Positions 18,701 through 26,741 of a DNA stretch of 64,000 bases are shown here, piece by piece. The notes beneath the pieces are model-generated. The model did no database searches. It worked only from the letters and a program-made list of their open reading frames with translations, and was not told the DNA's origin. The stretch comes from Demequina sp. NBRC 110051. GTDB taxonomy: Bacteria > Actinomycetota > Actinomycetes > Actinomycetales > Demequinaceae. The stretch covers positions 156,601-220,600 of the forward strand of contig NZ_BBRH01000009.1 in the NCBI RefSeq assembly GCF_002090055.1, in the 5' to 3' direction. The position numbers and the translations under genes were made by a program. The stretch's first letter is position 1; every line of letters begins with the position of its first letter.

Positions 18701-19042
18701 GGCGCGCTCGGCGATCTCTGCGGCCGCCTTGCGCGTGAACGTGAGGCACAGGATCTGGTCGGGGCTGAGGTCGCGGCCCCACAGGCGCTCACCATGGTCC
18801 AAGAGGTAGGCCATGCGCAGGGAGAGCGTCTCGGTCTTGCCCGATCCCGCACCGGCGACCACCAGGGCGGGCTCCAGCCCCGCACCGATGACCGCCGCCT
18901 GCTCGGGCGTGGGGGTGGTGGAGGCGTCAATCAGCGCCGCGAGCTCAACCACGGAGCGCGCCTGACCCGCCACGCGTCCTGCGTCGGCGCCGTCGGGCAC
19001 CACTGACCCCCAGCCGCCGCCGGCAACGTTCGCGTCCGTCAT
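15701..19042 (-). CDS. adnB: AdnB-like UvrD-type helicase-nuclease subunit
   Basis: An 1113-residue SF1 helicase with a C-terminal RecB-family nuclease. Walker A GAGSGKT is at 64-70, and motif II is VVLLDEFQDTSPAQLRLF. QAIYGFRGA, HSAKGLEWDIVVIPG and RRLFYVALTRARAHVMV complete the motor. The nuclease carries D1026, D1042 and K1044 (VVDWKSG) and the QLAVYRLAW helix. In mycobacteria AdnAB is a heterodimeric motor-nuclease that resects double-strand breaks; AdnB is the lead motor. The ATG lies in an ATGA overlap with upstream adnA, which rejects the longer reading frame and predicts coupled translation in equal amounts. Confidence 0.9.
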   Translation of the reverse strand: MTDANVAGGGWGSVVPDGADAGRVAGQARSVVELAALIDASTTPTPEQAAVIGAGLEPALVVAGAGSGKTETLSLRMAYLLDHGERLWGRDLSPDQILCLTFTRKAAAEIAERAEVRLDAVFGEDPARPPVTVATYNGYAASLVAEHGLRLGVDPDAATLTDAALWQIADDIVQRWPDPVDTDASVSTLTQAVMRLAGQVREHLTEPAAVADWARRTLASLADLPGTRGGTALVNSNGNPTEEAKDLRHLVTLQDLAPLVSRFLARKREGSYLDFADQVAYGVALADLEAVQAIERSRYRVVLLDEFQDTSPAQLRLFARMFGADHPVMAVGDPNQAIYGFRGASASALSQFVTEFGGRDHVVSHTLSVSWRNEASILAAANAVAGSLPAHPSVHVEPLKSTGQYLGRPEPVRVAPGLTAHMAADLEAEADAAAGFISARRLELGPGREGAPATAAILCRRRAQFPALIDALTRAGIDYEVVGLGGLLDTPEVTELVALLEVAHDPSRGDSLMRLLTGERLALGPADLAALHDWSRHDRDRHDHGDLDARLESATIVDGVDALPPAGWVSREGRSLTGEAHARLEVLRAVIRAVRERTYLSLTELIVFAERAWGLDIEAEVARPDGRAARNVDAFLDAARSFAAGAERATLGAFLAWLHAARSEERGLATPVKEPEPGAVQILTCHSAKGLEWDIVVIPGVTQGSSTRGGSQFPSLRSTPKATDDGLAVNASGWMGEAGALPYALRLDRDDLPVWDQGDVGDRASLKESIAGFKAEAGLHALEEERRLFYVALTRARAHVMVSGSWWGTSTSALVPSVFLQDLLDRGVIASAGWAPRPDDDAVRPERPAASALWPPAPTPEQERRRAFAADVVAAARDDDPQSGWAHLPWGRDLEAMLAERDSRRERGSEVALLGHLTTSQLVWLHRDREGFTEQLRRPLPQEPTLASARGTALHGWIEAHFGHPSLLSAEDLAPEDALADGVADDGVQSLRDTFAASPWARRRPSDIEVRVELPVAGVTIRSRIDAVFPAGDGLDRVTVVDWKSGAPPRDDAERAAREVQLAVYRLAWSEWKGIPLSDVDAAFYYVGADQTVWPERLMERDEIVSLLRGDEG

Positions 19043-22000
19043 GCCTCGCTCACCTGCCGTCCCTCGACCTGCACGGGGCACGAGCGTCGCACGGGGCACT
19101 GCCCGCACATGTCGTTCTCGGTCGCGAGGAAACGGGCCGAGGTCATGGTCTCGACGACGGCTCCCAGCCGCGCGCGCTGCTCGTCGACATCGATGGCGCC
19201 TTGCGGTTTCACGGATGCGGAGCGATTGCTGCCGCCCACGAACACCAGGTCCGCGCCCGCGGCCCGTTCAACGCCGGGGAAGGCGCCGTGGGCGGCGGCA
19301 AGCTGGTACATCGCGAGCTGGGCGTGAGTAGAAGGATCGCCCGCGTAGTCGGGGTTACCGGTCTTGAGATCCACGATGCGCGTGGCGTCTCCGCGGTGCT
19401 CCACGCGGTCGGCGCTGCCGGTGAGGACGGCGCGATCGATACCCACCTCGAAGCGTTGCTCCAGCTCGACGGCATCCACCGGGTGCGACACGAAGTAGCC
19501 CGCGAGTCGATCGATCATCGCCTCTGCCTTCGCGCGCAACACGCGGTTCGGCAGCGTGTCATCGCCCGCGATCTCGTGCCAGCGCTCATCGAGCGCCGCC
19601 TGCAAGGTGGCACGGTCGCCGTCGGGATGGAGCTGCGCGATCTCGTGCACCAGGGTGCCAAGCTGCTGCTTGTCGCTGTCGAGGCCCACTCCCCCGGAGC
19701 TCTCAAGGGCCCATCTCAGCGCGCATCGCTCGACTCCCTCGACGCGCGAGGGCGACACCCGCACCGGGGCGTCCTCGGCGAAGAATCCCGCCTCGGTCGA
19801 CGGCGAGGCGACGCCGTTCCATGCCCGCGGATCCGCGCCCGCGACGCGGGCCTCGGCCAGCCGCGCGAGAGCGGTCGCATAGCCCGCTCGGTCCTCGCCG
19901 GACGCGGCCGCCCCCTCGGCACGCAGGGCCGCCACGGCGTGGCGCAGGTCGGACACGCGCGGCACGGTACCGGTGTCGCGGCGCGTCACAGAAGCGGCAG
20001 CCTCGAGCCAGTCGACATAGCGGGAGGGCCGGGTGTCGTCGTCCTCGACCGCCGTCACCACCACAGAGCGCCTGGCTCGCGACAACGCCACCACCAACGC
20101 ACGGGTCTCGTCGTCCAGCACGGCCTTGCGAGACGATGCCGCGAGCGCCGACCGCCTGTCGGCGTCGAGCGGCTCGGGATCCGCCCTGAACGCGAGGATG
20201 TCGGCAAGATGCTGGGCACCCAGCACGGAGTCGCGCAGGCGCACATTGGGCCACACACCCTCCTCGACCCCCGCCACCACGACCACGTCCCACTCGCGGC
20301 CCGCCGCGGAGGCCGGCGTCGCAAACGTCACCGTGTCGCCCCCCGTCGCGCGCGCGCCGAGCGAATCGATCGCGAACTCCTGCGAGGTCAGGTGCGCCGC
20401 GAATCCCGCCGCGGTGGCGCCACGCATACGCTCCTCGACGTTCTGAGCCTCGCGCAGCAGCGCGATGACCGCGTCGAGGTCGGCGTCGTCGCGCGCGGAG
20501 CCGGCCAGCGCCGCCTTGCGCCACGGCTCCGCGACCTCCAACGACTCCCACAGCACCCACAGCAGCCGGCGCGGCGTGTCCTGCCCGTCGCGCGCCGCAT
20601 GGGCGGCGCTCGCGACGGCGGCGCTGGCCTTGCGCGCCGCGCGCGCCTCCTCGCCGCCGAGGCTCGCCAGGCGCGCCGGGTCCTCCATCGCCTGGGCAAG
20701 CAACTCGCCCGCCGCAGCGTGGCCGCCGCCCCCGCGGTCCTCGCGCACCAGGGCGCGCCTCAGCCGTCTGAGCTCCACCGGGTCGAGCCCCACCAGGCGC
20801 GACGCGAGCACCTGCGTCGCGTCCTCCTCCGTCCACTCGCGCTCGCCCACCGCGATCAGCATCATGGTCAGCAGGGGCGCGACCACCGGCTGCTCGTGCA
20901 GGGCGACGCCGTCGCCCAGCGACTCGCACGGGATCTCGGCCCCGAGCAGGTCCGCATGCAACGCCCGCAGTTGCCCGTTGGAGCGCGCGATGACCGCCAT
21001 CCGCCCCCACGGGGTTCCGCCGCCGTCCACCCCGTGATGAGCCCGTCGCAAGGCCGCGGCGATCGCGCGCGACTGGGCGTAGCGGTGCGGCGCCACCAGG
21101 ATCTCGACCGCATCGGGAGCGCCGTCGCCCGACTCCGCCACCGCACCCCGCGCCGACCCCGCACCCACCGTGCCGATGCGCTGCGTGAGCGCCCCCACGA
21201 CGGCCGCGAGCGCGGCCCCTTGGCGGTGCTGCTGGGTCAGCCTCACCAGGGACGCACCCAACGCGTGCCTGCCCGAGGGTGCCGTCGCCTGGGCGAGGGC
21301 GGAGGGGACGGCGCCACGGTAGCCCTGCACGGACTCGTCGGCGTTGCCGACCAGCAGCAGGCGGGAGCCGCGCTCCGCAAGGGCCTCGAGCAGTGCGATC
21401 ACCGCGGCGGTGGCGTCCTGGTAGTCGTCGACGATCACCAGGTCCCACGAGGGCGCGACGCCCCACGCCCCGTCCCAGTCGTCGAGCGCGACGGCGGCCT
21501 CGCGCGCCACGCCCGCGGGGTCATAGCGCAGGCCCTGATCCTCCAGCAGGCTGCGCCACATCACGTTGTCCAGGTACTCCGCGAGCACCTCGGCACCCGC
21601 GACCCACTCGCGCCTACCGGTGCGCTCGCCCAGCTCCCGCATGGCCTCCGGGTCGAGCCCCGCCTCCGTCGCCCGCATGAGCAGGTCGCGCAATTCGGCG
21701 CGAAATCCCGGCAGCGCCGTCGCCTCAGCGGGAACCACCCCGCTCCAGTCGGGTGCGGCCCCCTCGCCGCGCGCGTGACCGGCCAACAGGTCGCGCAGGA
21801 TCGCGTCCTGGTCGGCGCCGGTGATGAGGGTCGGCGCGGGGTCCCCTAAGGCCTCGGCCCTCGCCGCGAGCACCGTGTGCGCCACCGACGCCGCGGTGCG
21901 CACCACCGGCACGCCCGTCGCGCGGTCGACCGTCGCGGACACCACGTCACGGAGGTCGGCCGCGGCCGTCCTCGTGGGCGCCAACACGAGCAGCCGCTCG

Positions 22001-22158
22001 GGTGCCATCCCCTGGGCGACGGCCCGCGCGGCCGCCGCCGCGACCACCGTGGTCTTGCCCGACCCTGGCGGACCCACCACCACCGCGTGGCCCGCATCGG
22101 CCGCCGCGATGGCGGCCCGCTGCTCGTCGCTCAGGCTCGGCGCGCCACGGAAGGTCAT
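19039..22158 (-). CDS. adnA: AdnA-like helicase-nuclease subunit with Fe-S staple
   Basis: A 1039-residue UvrD-like protein. Walker A GPPGSGKTT is at 29-37 and motif II is VIVDDYQDATAAVIAL. The C-terminal nuclease has D917, D930 and K932 (IVDLKTG) plus QLAMYQLAA. A cysteine in VERCALRW together with C1018, C1021 and C1027 forms the four-Cys iron-sulfur staple seen in AddB/AdnA-type nucleases. Helicase motifs are more degenerate than in AdnB: motif III reads LLLVGNADESVQGYRGA and motif VI RRSVVVTAVED-like, although Walker A is intact. Upstream partner of adnB, with a 4-nt overlap. The start ATG has no obvious Shine-Dalgarno. Confidence 0.9.
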   Translation of the reverse strand: MTFRGAPSLSDEQRAAIAAADAGHAVVVGPPGSGKTTVVAAAAARAVAQGMAPERLLVLAPTRTAAADLRDVVSATVDRATGVPVVRTAASVAHTVLAARAEALGDPAPTLITGADQDAILRDLLAGHARGEGAAPDWSGVVPAEATALPGFRAELRDLLMRATEAGLDPEAMRELGERTGRREWVAGAEVLAEYLDNVMWRSLLEDQGLRYDPAGVAREAAVALDDWDGAWGVAPSWDLVIVDDYQDATAAVIALLEALAERGSRLLLVGNADESVQGYRGAVPSALAQATAPSGRHALGASLVRLTQQHRQGAALAAVVGALTQRIGTVGAGSARGAVAESGDGAPDAVEILVAPHRYAQSRAIAAALRRAHHGVDGGGTPWGRMAVIARSNGQLRALHADLLGAEIPCESLGDGVALHEQPVVAPLLTMMLIAVGEREWTEEDATQVLASRLVGLDPVELRRLRRALVREDRGGGGHAAAGELLAQAMEDPARLASLGGEEARAARKASAAVASAAHAARDGQDTPRRLLWVLWESLEVAEPWRKAALAGSARDDADLDAVIALLREAQNVEERMRGATAAGFAAHLTSQEFAIDSLGARATGGDTVTFATPASAAGREWDVVVVAGVEEGVWPNVRLRDSVLGAQHLADILAFRADPEPLDADRRSALAASSRKAVLDDETRALVVALSRARRSVVVTAVEDDDTRPSRYVDWLEAAASVTRRDTGTVPRVSDLRHAVAALRAEGAAASGEDRAGYATALARLAEARVAGADPRAWNGVASPSTEAGFFAEDAPVRVSPSRVEGVERCALRWALESSGGVGLDSDKQQLGTLVHEIAQLHPDGDRATLQAALDERWHEIAGDDTLPNRVLRAKAEAMIDRLAGYFVSHPVDAVELEQRFEVGIDRAVLTGSADRVEHRGDATRIVDLKTGNPDYAGDPSTHAQLAMYQLAAAHGAFPGVERAAGADLVFVGGSNRSASVKPQGAIDVDEQRARLGAVVETMTSARFLATENDMCGQCPVRRSCPVQVEGRQVSEA

Positions 22159-22207
22159 GCCCCCACCCCAACACAGGGCCCCGACATCGCGGCCACGGCC
22201 ACGCGAG

Positions 22208-23158
22208 CTACTCCTCGTCGCGGGTGGCGGATGCGGCGGGGGTCGGCGTGGGCGAGGGCAGCGGCTCGTCCGGCCAGGGCCAGGGGTTGGGCGAGCAGTC
22301 CTCGGGCAGATCCACCTGATCGGTCATGACGAGCGCCTCGCCCGAGGCGCAGACACCGTCCTCCTCGCCCAGCAGGTGACCGATGCCGTGGTTCAGCAGG
22401 TAGTCCCGCGCACCCAGGCGGTCGTCGCCATAGGAGTCGAGACCTGCCGCCCAGTCGTAGGCGGAGACCACCATGAGCCCCTCGTCTGCGCAGCTGGTGC
22501 GCGCCTGCGCGGAGGCGGAGGCCTCGGGCGACGGAGACGTCGACGTGTCCGTCACCGCACCGATCGAGGCCGGAGTGTGGGGATCGGGGCAGCGCTCCGC
22601 GGCCCTCACGGGACTCGCGATCACGACCCGCATGTCGGGCGCACCCGACGTGGGCACAAACTCGTAGCGTCCGCGTGCGCCCCACCCGCGCGGGTCGTTG
22701 AGGGTCTCGAGGACAAACGCGGTGAGCGCGTCGCCGTCGATTGCCAACCCGTTCTCGTACTCGACACGCACCCACTTGACCGAGGCGCCCGTGCCCGAGG
22801 GCTGCGCGTCTGAGGAGACGATCTGGAAGTCGCCTCCCGCTTGGGCGGGCACGTCGAGGGACGCGACTCCCGCCGCGAGGTCGTCGTCGTCGAGCTCGCG
22901 ATCGATCGGCTCGAGCGCGGGGATCGATACGGAAGCCTCGGGAGTCGGCGTCGCGCTCGCGCTGGGGGTGACGGACGGCTCCGGGGCCGCCAATTCGCCG
23001 CCCACCAGAGAGGTTCCCCACCCCACGCCGATGCCGAGCGCGAAGCAGCCGAGCACCACGCCGGCGGTCACGGCGAGCCCGCGCGCGCTGATTCCCCTGC
23101 CCGCGAACAGGCGCTTCTGTGGCTCGGTCACGCCCCTACGATAGTCATCAGAGTTCAT
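22208..23158 (-). CDS. DUF3152 lipid/membrane-anchored putative metallopeptidase with altered HExGH
   Basis: A 316-residue protein. A basic cytoplasmic N terminus leads to one membrane segment (about 28-48), then a Pro/Ser/Thr linker and the DUF3152 domain (about 80-300). The C-terminal block YLLNHGIGHLLGEEDGVC...ALVMTDQVDL...CSPNPWPWP matches the family, but the usual NHExGH metallopeptidase motif reads H257-G-I-G-H261 here, so the catalytic Glu is missing. The codons for 257-261 coincide with a one-mismatch copy of the dispersed 13-mer (22379-22391). A further Ser/Pro-rich insertion is at about 203-220. The start ATG has AAAGGT upstream and is divergent from DUF3107. Confidence 0.85.
   Translation of the reverse strand: MNSDDYRRGVTEPQKRLFAGRGISARGLAVTAGVVLGCFALGIGVGWGTSLVGGELAAPEPSVTPSASATPTPEASVSIPALEPIDRELDDDDLAAGVASLDVPAQAGGDFQIVSSDAQPSGTGASVKWVRVEYENGLAIDGDALTAFVLETLNDPRGWGARGRYEFVPTSGAPDMRVVIASPVRAAERCPDPHTPASIGAVTDTSTSPSPEASASAQARTSCADEGLMVVSAYDWAAGLDSYGDDRLGARDYLLNHGIGHLLGEEDGVCASGEALVMTDQVDLPEDCSPNPWPWPDEPLPSPTPTPAASATRDEE
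22379..22391 (+). repeat. 13-mer repeat copy, one mismatch
   Basis: First base A; overlaps codons 257-261 of the DUF3152 protein, the altered metal motif. Confidence 0.65.
23137..23142 (+). promoter_or_regulatory. -10 box candidate for the DUF3107 gene
   Basis: TACGAT lies within the first codons of divergent DUF3152 and would give a leader of about 35 nt ahead of the GGAGG Shine-Dalgarno of DUF3107. Confidence 0.4.
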
Positions 23159-23181
23159 TGCCCCGACCTTTGGAGGACACC

Positions 23182-23400
23182 GTGGAGATTCGCATCGGCG
23201 TGCAGAACGTGGCACGAGAGATCGTCATCGAGACGGACATGTCCGGCGACGAGGTCGCCGCCAAGGTGGCCGATGCCGTAGCCGGCGCCACGCTCGACCT
23301 CACCGATGCGAAGGGTCGCCGGGTCGTGGTGCCCGCCGGTTCGCTCGGCTACGTCGAGATCGGCGAGGAGTCCAAGCGCCGCGTGGGCTTCGGCGCCTAA
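23182..23400 (+). CDS. DUF3107 small conserved actinobacterial protein (TB9.4-like)
   Basis: A 72-residue protein with a repeated beta-strand pattern: EIRIGVQNVAREIVIETD, a helix DEVAAKVADAV, then the C-terminal signature VVVPAGSLGYVEIGEESKRRVGFGA. It matches DUF3107, represented by M. tuberculosis Rv3208A/TB9.4. Its function is unknown; it is small, acidic and soluble. GGAGG (23172-23176) five bases before the GTG selects this start over in-frame upstream codons. A one-mismatch copy of the 13-mer (23269-23281) encodes ADAVAG. Confidence 0.92.
   Translation: MEIRIGVQNVAREIVIETDMSGDEVAAKVADAVAGATLDLTDAKGRRVVVPAGSLGYVEIGEESKRRVGFGA
23269..23281 (+). repeat. 13-mer repeat copy, one mismatch
   Basis: Twelfth base A; within DUF3107 codons. 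Confidence 0.65.
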
Positions 23401-23416
23401 CGCCACCGACGGCCGC

Positions 23417-23923
23417 TCACCGGCCCGCGGACTCCGCGATCGAGCGGGCCACCAACGCCGCGCCGGCCGGGTCGTAGTTTTCGATCCGCACGGTGCCGCC
23501 CACCTCGTCGTCCTCGAGCGGCTCGAGGGTCGCGTACTGCGAGTCGAGTAGACCCGCCCCGGCGAAGTGGCCGTCCTTCTTCGATCGCGCGCGCACGCGC
23601 GGCTCGAGGACGCTCTGCGGGGCCGCGAGGTGCACGAACACCACGTCCTCGCCCGCGATGTCGCGGATGCAGTCACGGTAGACGCGGCGCAGCGCCGAGC
23701 AGGCGATGACCCGGTCCTCGCCCTCAGCCAACCACTCGCCCACCCGGGCGAGCCATGGCCATCTGTCGTCGTCCGTGAGGGCAACCCCTGCCGCCATCTG
23801 TGCCACCGCATCGGCCGTATGAAGGTCGTCGGCGTCCTTGAACTCGGCCTTCACGGCATCGGCCAGCCGCATGCCGACCGTCGTCTTCCCGCACCCGGTG
23901 ACACCCATGACTACTACGCGCAT
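23417..23923 (-). CDS. gntK: Gluconokinase (GntK/carbohydrate kinase, P-loop)
   Basis: A 168-residue P-loop kinase phosphorylating gluconate to 6-phosphogluconate. It has GVTGCGKTT at about 8-16, the family acidic region FKDADDLHTADAVAQMAAGVALTDDDRWPWL, the ACSALRRVYRD motif and FVHLAAPQSVLEPRVRARSKKDGHFAGAGLLDSQYATLE, which together identify thermoresistant-type gluconokinases. The ATG is only 19 bases after the DppC-like permease stop and on the same strand. It also has its own TACGGT 7 nt upstream (23931-23936), so it may be read both from the ABC operon and as a leaderless mRNA. Its 5' half carries a one-mismatch copy of the 13-mer. Confidence 0.9.
   Translation of the reverse strand: MRVVVMGVTGCGKTTVGMRLADAVKAEFKDADDLHTADAVAQMAAGVALTDDDRWPWLARVGEWLAEGEDRVIACSALRRVYRDCIRDIAGEDVVFVHLAAPQSVLEPRVRARSKKDGHFAGAGLLDSQYATLEPLEDDEVGGTVRIENYDPAGAALVARSIAESAGR
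23852..23864 (-). repeat. 13-mer repeat copy, one mismatch
   Basis: CACGGCATCGGCC within gntK, preceded by T where the consensus has C. Confidence 0.6.
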
Positions 23924-23930
23924 GGGTGTC

Positions 23931-23936
23931 ACCGTA
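23931..23936 (-). promoter_or_regulatory. -10 box candidate for gntK, leaderless spacing
   Basis: TACGGT, 7 nt before the ATG, within the short gap after the permease gene. Confidence 0.4.
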
Positions 23937-23942
23937 GCGGCC

Positions 23943-24941
23943 CTAGTCGTCCGCGGGCGCCGTCCGCACCGCGGTGACCCCGGAGGACGCCGACAGGCCC
24001 TTCTTGCGCATGGCACGCGCCCGCTCGCCGGCGGAGCGCAGGCGCGGGTTGACGTACTCGTCGATGCCGAAGTTGATCAGCGACAGCGCCATGCCCAGCA
24101 GCGCGATGCACACGCCCGCGGGGATGTACCACCACCAGTAGTCCGGGAACGCGCCGTTTTGCTGGGCCCAGAACAAGATGGTGCCCCAGTTGAGGTTGGT
24201 GATGGGGATCACGCCGATGAACGCGAGCGTGGTGAGACCCAACACGGCCGCGGTGACGGTGCCCACGAAGCTCGAGGCGATGATCGCCGTGAGGTTGGGC
24301 AGCATCTCGACCGCGATGATGCGGTGCAGCCGCTCGCCGTTGGCCTTGGCCGCCTGGACGAAGTCGCGGTGGCGCAGCGACATGGTCTGCGCCCTCAGCA
24401 CGCGCGCACCCCACGCCCAGCCCGTGATGGCGATGACGGCGGAGATCAGCACGATCGACGGGTCCTCGTACTGCGAGGCGACGATGATGATCAGCGGCAG
24501 GCCGGGGATCACGAGGAAGACGTTGGTGAGCGCCGACAGCGACTCGGACTTCCACCCGGACACGTAGCCCGCGGTGACGCCCACGATCACGGCGACCAGC
24601 GTGGCGAGCACGCCCGCGACGAGGCCCACGATGAGCACTCCCCTGGTGCCGTAGACGATCTGGCTGAAGACGTCCTCACCCATATGGGTGGTGCCGAGCC
24701 AGTGCTGAGCGGTAGGCCCCTGACGCAGCGCCTGGAAGTCCTTCTCGAGCGGGTCGTAGGGCGCGATCCAGTCGGCAAAGACCGCGAGCACCACGAAGAA
24801 TCCGACGATGATCAACCCCGCGATGGACTTGCCGTTGCGGAACATCGCGAACGACGCGCTCACGCGGCTCGCCATCGTGGGACGCCGCGGTTCGGTGGGA
24901 AGGGCGCCGTCGGAGGCGTCGGGAACGGAGGTGAAGGTCAT
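23943..24941 (-). CDS. ABC importer permease, DppC/OppC family
   Basis: A 332-residue permease with six hydrophobic segments; the first follows a cytoplasmic N-terminal tail of about 40 residues. The EAA-type coupling loop is about WGARVLRAQTMSLRHRDFVQAAKANGERLHRIIAVEMLPNL. The N-terminal DPLEKDFQALRQGPTAQHWLGTTHMGEDVFSQIVYGTRGVL block is typical of DppC/OppC and matches the version seen in oligosaccharide importers. It is separated from the DppB-like gene by a single base, so co-translation is likely. Confidence 0.92.
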   Translation of the reverse strand: MTFTSVPDASDGALPTEPRRPTMASRVSASFAMFRNGKSIAGLIIVGFFVVLAVFADWIAPYDPLEKDFQALRQGPTAQHWLGTTHMGEDVFSQIVYGTRGVLIVGLVAGVLATLVAVIVGVTAGYVSGWKSESLSALTNVFLVIPGLPLIIIVASQYEDPSIVLISAVIAITGWAWGARVLRAQTMSLRHRDFVQAAKANGERLHRIIAVEMLPNLTAIIASSFVGTVTAAVLGLTTLAFIGVIPITNLNWGTILFWAQQNGAFPDYWWWYIPAGVCIALLGMALSLINFGIDEYVNPRLRSAGERARAMRKKGLSASSGVTAVRTAPADD

Positions 24942-24942
24942 G

Positions 24943-25926
24943 TCAGGACTCCATCTGCCGGGTGCGGGGATCGAGCACGGCGTACGCGACGTCCGCGAGG
25001 ATGTTGGCGACCAGGACCGCGAGGGTGATGACGAGGAACAGCCCCTGCATCAGGGGGTAGTCCTTCGCGTTGGTCGCGTCGAGCAGAAGCTTGCCGAGGC
25101 CCGGGTAGGAGAACACCATCTCCATGACGAGCGTGCCTCCCACGATGAAACCCAGCGACAACGCGAACGACTGCAACTGCGGCAGCACCGCATTGCGCGA
25201 CGCGTACTGGGTGAGGACGCGCCGGGGCCTCAGGCCCTTCGCCTGCGCGACCGTCACGTAGTCGTCGTCGAGGACGGTCACCATCATGTTGCGCATGCCC
25301 AGGATCCAGCCGCCCAGCGACGACACGATGATGGTCAGCGCCGGCAGGGTGCCGTGGGCGATCACCTCGCCCGCGAAGTCCCATGACCAGCCCGGCACGG
25401 ATCCCTTGTCGTACGCGTGCGAGGCCGGCAGCCACCCGAGGGTGGTCGAGAAGATCGCGATCACCACGAGCGCCATCCAGAAGTACGGCACGGTCGAGAA
25501 GAACGTCGCGAAGGGCACCGCGTAGTCGGCGCGCGATCCGCGCCGCCAGCCGATGACGGCGCCCGCGGAGGTGCCCAGCAGGAAGCTGATGATGGTCGCG
25601 AGCCCCACCAATCCCACGGTCCACGGGATCGCCGCGGTGATGACCTGGGACACGGGCGCGAGTCCGTTCGAGAAGGACACGCCCAGGTCGCCGCTGAGCA
25701 GCTGACCCCAGTAGTCCAGGTACTGCTGCCACAGCGACGCGTCGGAGTCGAGCCCAAAGAGGGTGCGCAGGGAGTCGATCGCCTCGGGGCTGACCTTGCC
25801 CTGGTTCTTCTGCAGGTACGCCGTGACGGGGTCGCCCTTGAGCATGCGAGGCAGGAAGAAGTTGATGGTGATCGCCGCCCACGCGGTGAACAGGTAGAAC
25901 GCCAGGCGGCGCAGGAGGAATCTCAC
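24943..25926 (-). CDS. ABC importer permease, DppB/OppB family
   Basis: A 327-residue inner-membrane permease starting MRFLLRRLAFYLFTAWAAIT, with six predicted helices and a large periplasmic loop between helices 1 and 2 (about 30-100). The coupling loop is about VTVLDDDYVTVAQAKGLRPRRVLTQYASRNAVLP. It pairs with the DppC-like subunit. The start overlaps the stop of the preceding ATPase gene by 4 nt. Confidence 0.92.
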   Translation of the reverse strand: MRFLLRRLAFYLFTAWAAITINFFLPRMLKGDPVTAYLQKNQGKVSPEAIDSLRTLFGLDSDASLWQQYLDYWGQLLSGDLGVSFSNGLAPVSQVITAAIPWTVGLVGLATIISFLLGTSAGAVIGWRRGSRADYAVPFATFFSTVPYFWMALVVIAIFSTTLGWLPASHAYDKGSVPGWSWDFAGEVIAHGTLPALTIIVSSLGGWILGMRNMMVTVLDDDYVTVAQAKGLRPRRVLTQYASRNAVLPQLQSFALSLGFIVGGTLVMEMVFSYPGLGKLLLDATNAKDYPLMQGLFLVITLAVLVANILADVAYAVLDPRTRQMES

Positions 25927-26741
25927 GACGCATCGCTCCTCGTGGTCGCCTCGCCCGTGGGGCCGGCGAAGTGCTTGTCGGGGTCGGGCGACGCGTCGCG
26001 CAACGCCCTGGTGTACTCGTGTTGGGGGTTCAGGATCACGTCGTCTGCGGAGCCGCGCTCCACCACCACTCCGTGGTGCAGCACCATGATCTGGTCCGAA
26101 AAGTGCCGCGCGGTCGCGAGGTCGTGCGTGATGTACAGGACGCCCAGATTGGACTCGCGCTGCAGGTCCGCCAGGAGGTTGAGGACGCCCAGACGGATCG
26201 AGACGTCCAACATCGACACCGGCTCGTCGGCGATGAGCAGCTCGGGCCGTGAGGCCAGGGCACGGGCGATGGCGACGCGCTGGCGTTGGCCGCCGGAGAG
26301 CTCGTGGGGGCGCCGGTCGATGGTCGCATCGGGGTCGAGTCGCACGCGCGTGAGCAAGGCGCGCACCTCGTCCTCGATCTGGTCCTTGGGCACCACGTTG
26401 TCAAGGGCCAGGGGCCGCGCCAGGTGGTGGCGGATGGTGTGATACGGATTCAGGGAGGCGAAGGGGTCCTGGAAGACCATCCGGACGCGCTGGCGGTAGC
26501 GGCGCAGCCCGGGACCACGGTGCGGGATGGGCTTGCCGTCCAGCAGCACCTCGCCGCTCGTCGCACGCTCCAGCTGAGTGAGGATCTTCGCGATCGTGGA
26601 CTTGCCCGATCCGGATTGGCCCACGAGCGCCATCGTCTGCCCCGACGTGAGCGTGAAGCTCACGTCGTCGAGAGCGAGCATGTCGCCCGCGCCGCGCACG
26701 TGATAGCGCTTGGTGACGCCCTTGAACTCGAGGATCGTCAT
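25923..26741 (-). CDS. ABC importer ATPase, DppF/OppF family
   Basis: A 272-residue ATPase. It has Walker A GQSGSGKST near residue 37, the Q-loop VRMVFQDPFASLNP, signature LSGGQRQRVAIARAL, Walker B ELLIADEPVSMLDV and H-loop LGVLYITHDLATARH. It energises import together with the DppD-like ATPase. The ATG sits in an ATGA overlap with that gene; the much longer reading frame upstream is its antisense-free shadow in another frame and is rejected. The C-terminal oligopeptide-transport extension is short. Confidence 0.93.
   Translation of the reverse strand: MTILEFKGVTKRYHVRGAGDMLALDDVSFTLTSGQTMALVGQSGSGKSTIAKILTQLERATSGEVLLDGKPIPHRGPGLRRYRQRVRMVFQDPFASLNPYHTIRHHLARPLALDNVVPKDQIEDEVRALLTRVRLDPDATIDRRPHELSGGQRQRVAIARALASRPELLIADEPVSMLDVSIRLGVLNLLADLQRESNLGVLYITHDLATARHFSDQIMVLHHGVVVERGSADDVILNPQHEYTRALRDASPDPDKHFAGPTGEATTRSDAS

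Noticed and set aside
19201..21849. An 882-codon plus-strand frame opposite adnA
   Set aside because: No recognisable motifs; Arg/His-rich antisense shadow of a conserved helicase.
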